Positions 61,220 through 64,000 of a stretch of DNA of 64,000 nt are shown here, piece by piece; position 1 is the stretch's first letter, and each line of letters starts with the position of its first letter. The position numbers and the translations under genes were made by a program. Source of the DNA: Streptomyces sp. GSL17-111. Lineage in GTDB: Bacteria > Actinomycetota > Actinomycetes > Streptomycetales > Streptomycetaceae. The notes under the pieces were generated by a model. That model did not search any database. It saw only the letters and a program-made list of their open reading frames with translations, and had not been told where the DNA came from. The stretch lies in contig NZ_JBAJNS010000001.1 of the NCBI RefSeq assembly GCF_037911585.1, forward strand, positions 4,635,501 to 4,699,500, given 5' to 3'.

Positions 61220-61244
61220 CGTTGTAAGAAGGGATCGGGAACCT

Positions 61245-62249
61245 GTGCTTCGCGACGTCGCCGTCCTGGCCCTCCAGGGTGCCCACGCGTTCGAGCTGGG
61301 CGTGTTCTGCGAGGTCTTCGGGATCGACCGCAGCGACGACGCGCTGCCCGTGTACGACTTCGCTCTTGTCTCGGCCACCGGCGACAGCGTGCCGACCCGC
61401 CACGGCTTCGAGGTGCGGGCCCGGCACGGCCTGGAGCGGCTGGCCTCGGCGGACCTCATCTGCGTCCCCGCCTACGACCTCGATGTGCGCCAGCCGGACC
61501 ACCTGACCGAGGAACTGCGGGCTGCTGTGAAGCGTGGCGCTCGGGTCCTGAGCGTCTGTACCGGCGCCTTCCTCCTCGGCGAGGCCGGGCTGCTCGACGA
61601 GCGACGCTGCACCACCCACTGGCGCTACACCGACGAACTCGCCCGCCGCCACCCGCGTGCCCGGGTCGAGTCGGACGTGCTCTACGTCGACGAGGACCCG
61701 GTCATCACCGGCGCCGGCACCGCCGCCGGCGTCGACACCTGCCTCCACCTCATCCGCAAGGAGCACGGCAGCGCCGTCGCCAACGCAATCGCCCGCCGCA
61801 TGGTCACACCCCCGCACCGTGACGGCGGCCAGCACCAGTACCGCCAACGCCCCCTCCCCCGGGAGGGGACCGGGTCCCTCGCCCCTGTCCTGGCCTGGGT
61901 GGAAGCCAACCTCGACCAGGACCTGACCGTCGACGCAATGGCCTGTCGTGCCCACCTCTCCCCACGGACCTTCGCCCGACGCTTCCGACAGGAGACCGGG
62001 ACCACGCCGCTGCAATGGCTGACCGGACAGAGGGTCCTGCTCGTGCAGCACCACTTGGAGACCACAGACGACCCAGTAACCGCGATCGCCCACCGCACGG
62101 GCTTCGGTACCGTCGACAACCTCCGCCACCACTTCGCCCGACACCTCGGCACGACGCCCCAGGCATACCGGCGGGCGTTCAGAGCCCTGCCCACCAGCCG
62201 ACGATCCGCGCCCCTCACGGTTTCACAAGGGCCGCGCAATACTGACTGA
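61245..62249 (+). CDS. GlxA-family transcriptional regulator (DJ-1/PfpI domain plus AraC HTH)
   Basis: 334 residues. The N-terminal half is a DJ-1/PfpI-like glutamine-amidotransferase fold without obvious enzymatic role (VAVLALQGAHAFELGVFCEVFGIDR, SVCTGAFLLGEAGLLDERRCTTHWR with the family cysteine). The C-terminal half is an AraC-type double HTH (LSPRTFARRFRQETGTTPLQWLTGQRVLLVQHHLE and TGFGTVDNLRHHFARHLGTTPQAYR). GTG 61245 is the start (ATCGGGAACCT before it). Divergent from proline dehydrogenase, hence a candidate activator of proline catabolism responding to a small amino-acid-like ligand. Confidence 0.88.
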   Translation: MLRDVAVLALQGAHAFELGVFCEVFGIDRSDDALPVYDFALVSATGDSVPTRHGFEVRARHGLERLASADLICVPAYDLDVRQPDHLTEELRAAVKRGARVLSVCTGAFLLGEAGLLDERRCTTHWRYTDELARRHPRARVESDVLYVDEDPVITGAGTAAGVDTCLHLIRKEHGSAVANAIARRMVTPPHRDGGQHQYRQRPLPREGTGSLAPVLAWVEANLDQDLTVDAMACRAHLSPRTFARRFRQETGTTPLQWLTGQRVLLVQHHLETTDDPVTAIAHRTGFGTVDNLRHHFARHLGTTPQAYRRAFRALPTSRRSAPLTVSQGPRNTD

Positions 62250-62440
62250 TCGCTGTCCGGTCTTGAGAACAGAACCAGGTCGACAAGCCCGTCACTCACC
62301 GTGACTGCACGTCGGTGGCCCAGACGCTGTGCACCGCTCCAGATCGAAGACCCGCATATATGGCGCAGGCGGCGTGCCGTGGACAAGAGCCGTGCCGCCG
62401 AAGCCGGTTGTCGGCGGGCTCCCGGGAGCAGGCGGACGGC

Positions 62441-63097
62441 CTACAGGTCGTCCAGGGCGATCAGGCCGTCCTGGACGGCGCGTGCCACGAGGTGGGCCTT
62501 GGTGCGGGCCGGACGCCCCGCGTCGCCGTACTTGTCCCGTATGCGGTCCAGGTAGGTGTTCACGGTCCGGACGGAGATCCCGAGGTCGGCGGCGACCGCC
62601 GTCTTGGAGTCGGAGCGGAACCACGTCAGCAGGACGTCCGTCTCGCGCGGGGCGAGGTGCGGCCGACCCGGCCGGGTGGCTCCGCCGAGCAGGGCGGCGA
62701 GCGCCGGGGAGGTGTAGCCGGTGCCCTCGGCCGCCGCGAGCGTGGCCGCCACCAGGTGCTGGGCACCCTCGGCCTTGGTGACCAGGGTGTGGGCGCCGAG
62801 GTCGAGGCAGGTGACCGCCGCCGCCCGGCTGTCGCTCGGGGCGTACACGATCACCCGACGCCGCTGGGCGACGAGCGCCCGCAGCTCCTCGTAGGCGCAG
62901 CGCCCCGGCGACAGGTGCAGGTCCAGCACGACGACGTGCGCCTCGCGGCCCGGCCCGGCGAGGACGGCGGCGAGGTCACGGCCGGTGGCACACACCGTGA
63001 TGGGCTCGCCGGAGGCCGCGTACCAGGCTTCGAGGCCCGCCAGGACGACGGGGTGGGCGTCGAGCAGAGCGACCCGCACCGTGCCCTCCGACGTCAC
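62441..63097 (-). CDS. NarL/LuxR-type response regulator-like protein
   Basis: 218 residues. The N-terminal receiver-like domain has VRVALLDAHPVVLAGLEAW and the phospho-acceptor position VVLDLHLSPG. The C-terminal LuxR-type HTH is LAPRETDVLLTWFRSDSKTAVAADLGISVRTVNTYLDRIRDKYG. The typical acidic residue pair after LLDAHP is reduced to a single D, so it may act without phosphorylation, as BldM and WhiI do. GTG 63097 is the longest start; GTG 63079 (VRVALLD) has a good GGAGGG site and may be the real one. No partner sensor kinase is adjacent. Divergent from a membrane protein. Confidence 0.78.
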   Translation of the reverse strand: MTSEGTVRVALLDAHPVVLAGLEAWYAASGEPITVCATGRDLAAVLAGPGREAHVVVLDLHLSPGRCAYEELRALVAQRRRVIVYAPSDSRAAAVTCLDLGAHTLVTKAEGAQHLVAATLAAAEGTGYTSPALAALLGGATRPGRPHLAPRETDVLLTWFRSDSKTAVAADLGISVRTVNTYLDRIRDKYGDAGRPARTKAHLVARAVQDGLIALDDL

Positions 63098-63260
63098 GAC
63101 GGGTCGTCACCTCACTGCTGCTGTCGATCCTCGCTTCGGCCAACCTATCGCGGCCCCCGCAGGCCGGGGGAAGCCCTCGTGCGTCGCCGCCCGGGGCGAG
63201 CGTCTATGTTGGCGCGGGGCCGTCGAGCGGCCTGAGCGTGGCGAGGCGGGCGGAGAGCGA

Positions 63261-63914
63261 GTGAGTCGGCACAGAAGACCCAGGGGCGCGGGCCCGGCCT
63301 TCGTCGTGGGCGCGGCGGTGGTGCTGGTCCTGGCCGGTGTGCTCACCGCGAGTCTGTGGCCCGACGCCCGCCCCGCCGACAGCGCGGTGCCCTCCGCCGT
63401 GGACACCTACCCCCAGCCCGGCGGCGGCGACCCGGCGACCTCGGACGTCTCCGACCCCGCCGCTCCGTCCCCGCAGCCTCCGGCCGCCTCCGAACCGGAC
63501 TCCTCCGCCTCGCCCTCCCCGTCCGCCGCCACCACCGCGCCGGACGGGACGGAGCCCCGGACGGAGGGGGAGGCGGAGACGGAGGCCGCGCCGACACCCC
63601 GCGAGGCCGAGCCACCCGGCGTCCAGGCGGCCGACTCCTCCGACCATGCGGCCGTCCTGGAGGCGACGTCCCGGCGGGCCGGGGTGTGGGTCACGGTCGG
63701 TGTCACCAACCACGGCGGTGAGTCGGCCACCTACGAGATCGCCGTCGCGGTGACGGGCCCGGACGGCTACCGGGCCGAGGGCACGTACCACTTCGACGCC
63801 CTCGCCCCCGGCGCGTCGACCAGCGCGGGCCGCCAACTCGTCGACGGGGGAGGCCCGGGCGTCCCCGACGACCCCGACGTCACCCTCGTCTCCGTCACCC
63901 GCCTCCCGTCCTGA
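63261..63914 (+). CDS. Membrane-anchored Pro/Ala/Thr-rich protein with C-terminal beta domain
   Basis: 217 residues. One N-terminal membrane helix (PAFVVGAAVVLVLAGVLTASLWP, about 12-34), then about 100 residues of low-complexity Ser/Pro/Ala/Glu-rich extracytoplasmic linker. A small C-terminal beta-sandwich-like domain follows: GVWVTVGVTNHGGESATYEIAVAVTGPDGYRAEGTYHFDALAPGASTSAGRQL. This resembles the FxLYD/CARDB-like folds on actinobacterial surface proteins; function unknown. GTG 63261 with GGAGAG about five bases upstream. Divergent from the regulator. Confidence 0.75.
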   Translation: MSRHRRPRGAGPAFVVGAAVVLVLAGVLTASLWPDARPADSAVPSAVDTYPQPGGGDPATSDVSDPAAPSPQPPAASEPDSSASPSPSAATTAPDGTEPRTEGEAETEAAPTPREAEPPGVQAADSSDHAAVLEATSRRAGVWVTVGVTNHGGESATYEIAVAVTGPDGYRAEGTYHFDALAPGASTSAGRQLVDGGGPGVPDDPDVTLVSVTRLPS

Positions 63915-63955
63915 GGTCGGCCGGAAGGTCCGAGCCGGTGGCTACGGTGCGAGTC

Positions 63956-64000
63956 ATGACGACTCCCACGTTCGACGGCGGCGTCAACGTCGCCATGAAG
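63956..64000 (+). CDS. Start of a possible VOC/glyoxalase-like protein (runs off the right edge)
   Basis: Only 15 codons are inside the window: MTTPTFDGGVNVAMK. The opening resembles, in general form, VOC-superfamily (glyoxalase/bleomycin resistance-like) proteins that start with xxFxGGxNVAMKVP. TACGGT lies directly upstream of ATG 63956, suggesting a leaderless message. Family assignment is weak. Confidence 0.4.
   Translation, partial: MTTPTFDGGVNVAMK

Noticed and set aside
62250..62440. Possible small gene or IS end between the GlxA-like and NarL-like genes
   Set aside because: The region has an AT-rich patch (catatat) but no coding frame with motifs, no terminal inverted repeats and no hairpin; nothing supported.

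Overview
The window is chromosomal DNA of a Streptomyces or close relative. The sequence is very GC-rich with strong GC bias at third codon positions. Many genes start with GTG, several mRNAs look leaderless, and terminators are GC-rich hairpins without U-tracts. Family content is typical of the genus: an AfsR/SARP-like regulator, F420 reductase, the GlnE/GlnA2 pair, MalR-MalEFG-AglA, HTH-DUF2690, and RHS proteins. The order panB - nadE - glnA2 - glnE - PAP2 protein - mal genes resembles, from memory, the conserved core of the S. coelicolor chromosome.

Layout. 1-6800: the tail of a PhoD-like phosphatase, a Bcr/CflA efflux pump with an overlapping serine hydrolase, an Rsm22-like methyltransferase, a dimethylargininase, a small conserved protein divergent from a TetR regulator across a doubled palindromic operator, and a prim-pol domain protein. 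6800-15200: TerC, a lipoprotein, methionine aminopeptidase, a SPOR-like small protein, an MFS exporter, F420:NADPH reductase, a small membrane protein, and a P1B-5-type metal ATPase fused to hemerythrin. 15200-20500: a large AfsR-like regulator converging on a DrrAB-type ABC exporter whose promoter region carries five direct octamers with 11-bp phasing, as in SARP sites. 20600-33000: panB, a membrane-anchored EEP-family protein, an MFS pump, nadE, an FAD oxidase, glnA2 and glnE (overlapping), and a PAP2 membrane protein. 34000-42800: a maltose/maltodextrin locus with malR, an extra divergent substrate-binding lipoprotein, malEFG, an alpha-glucosidase, and a second MalR-like repressor overlapping the glucosidase. 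42900-45000: a membrane-tethered HTH/DUF2690 protein and a secreted peptidoglycan-binding protein.

45500-58935 is the most interesting region, a secreted polymorphic-toxin locus. Its order is a cell-wall M15 peptidase with FG-GAP propeller, a LamG/DNRLRE protein (1-bp overlap, carrying a TTA codon), an intergenic hairpin, a 2316-residue RHS protein with an autoprocessing HINT domain and a roughly 116-residue HYD1/ART-like toxin tip, and 4 bp later a small immunity candidate. The tip and immunity gene are visibly less GC-rich than the rest. A terminator closes the unit.

59000-64000: an in-frame chimera of a truncated ISL3 transposase with a fibronectin-III tail, proline dehydrogenase divergent from a GlxA-type regulator, a NarL-like regulator divergent from a Pro-rich membrane protein, and the first codons of a possible VOC-family gene. 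No rRNA, tRNA, CRISPR array or intact prophage was seen.
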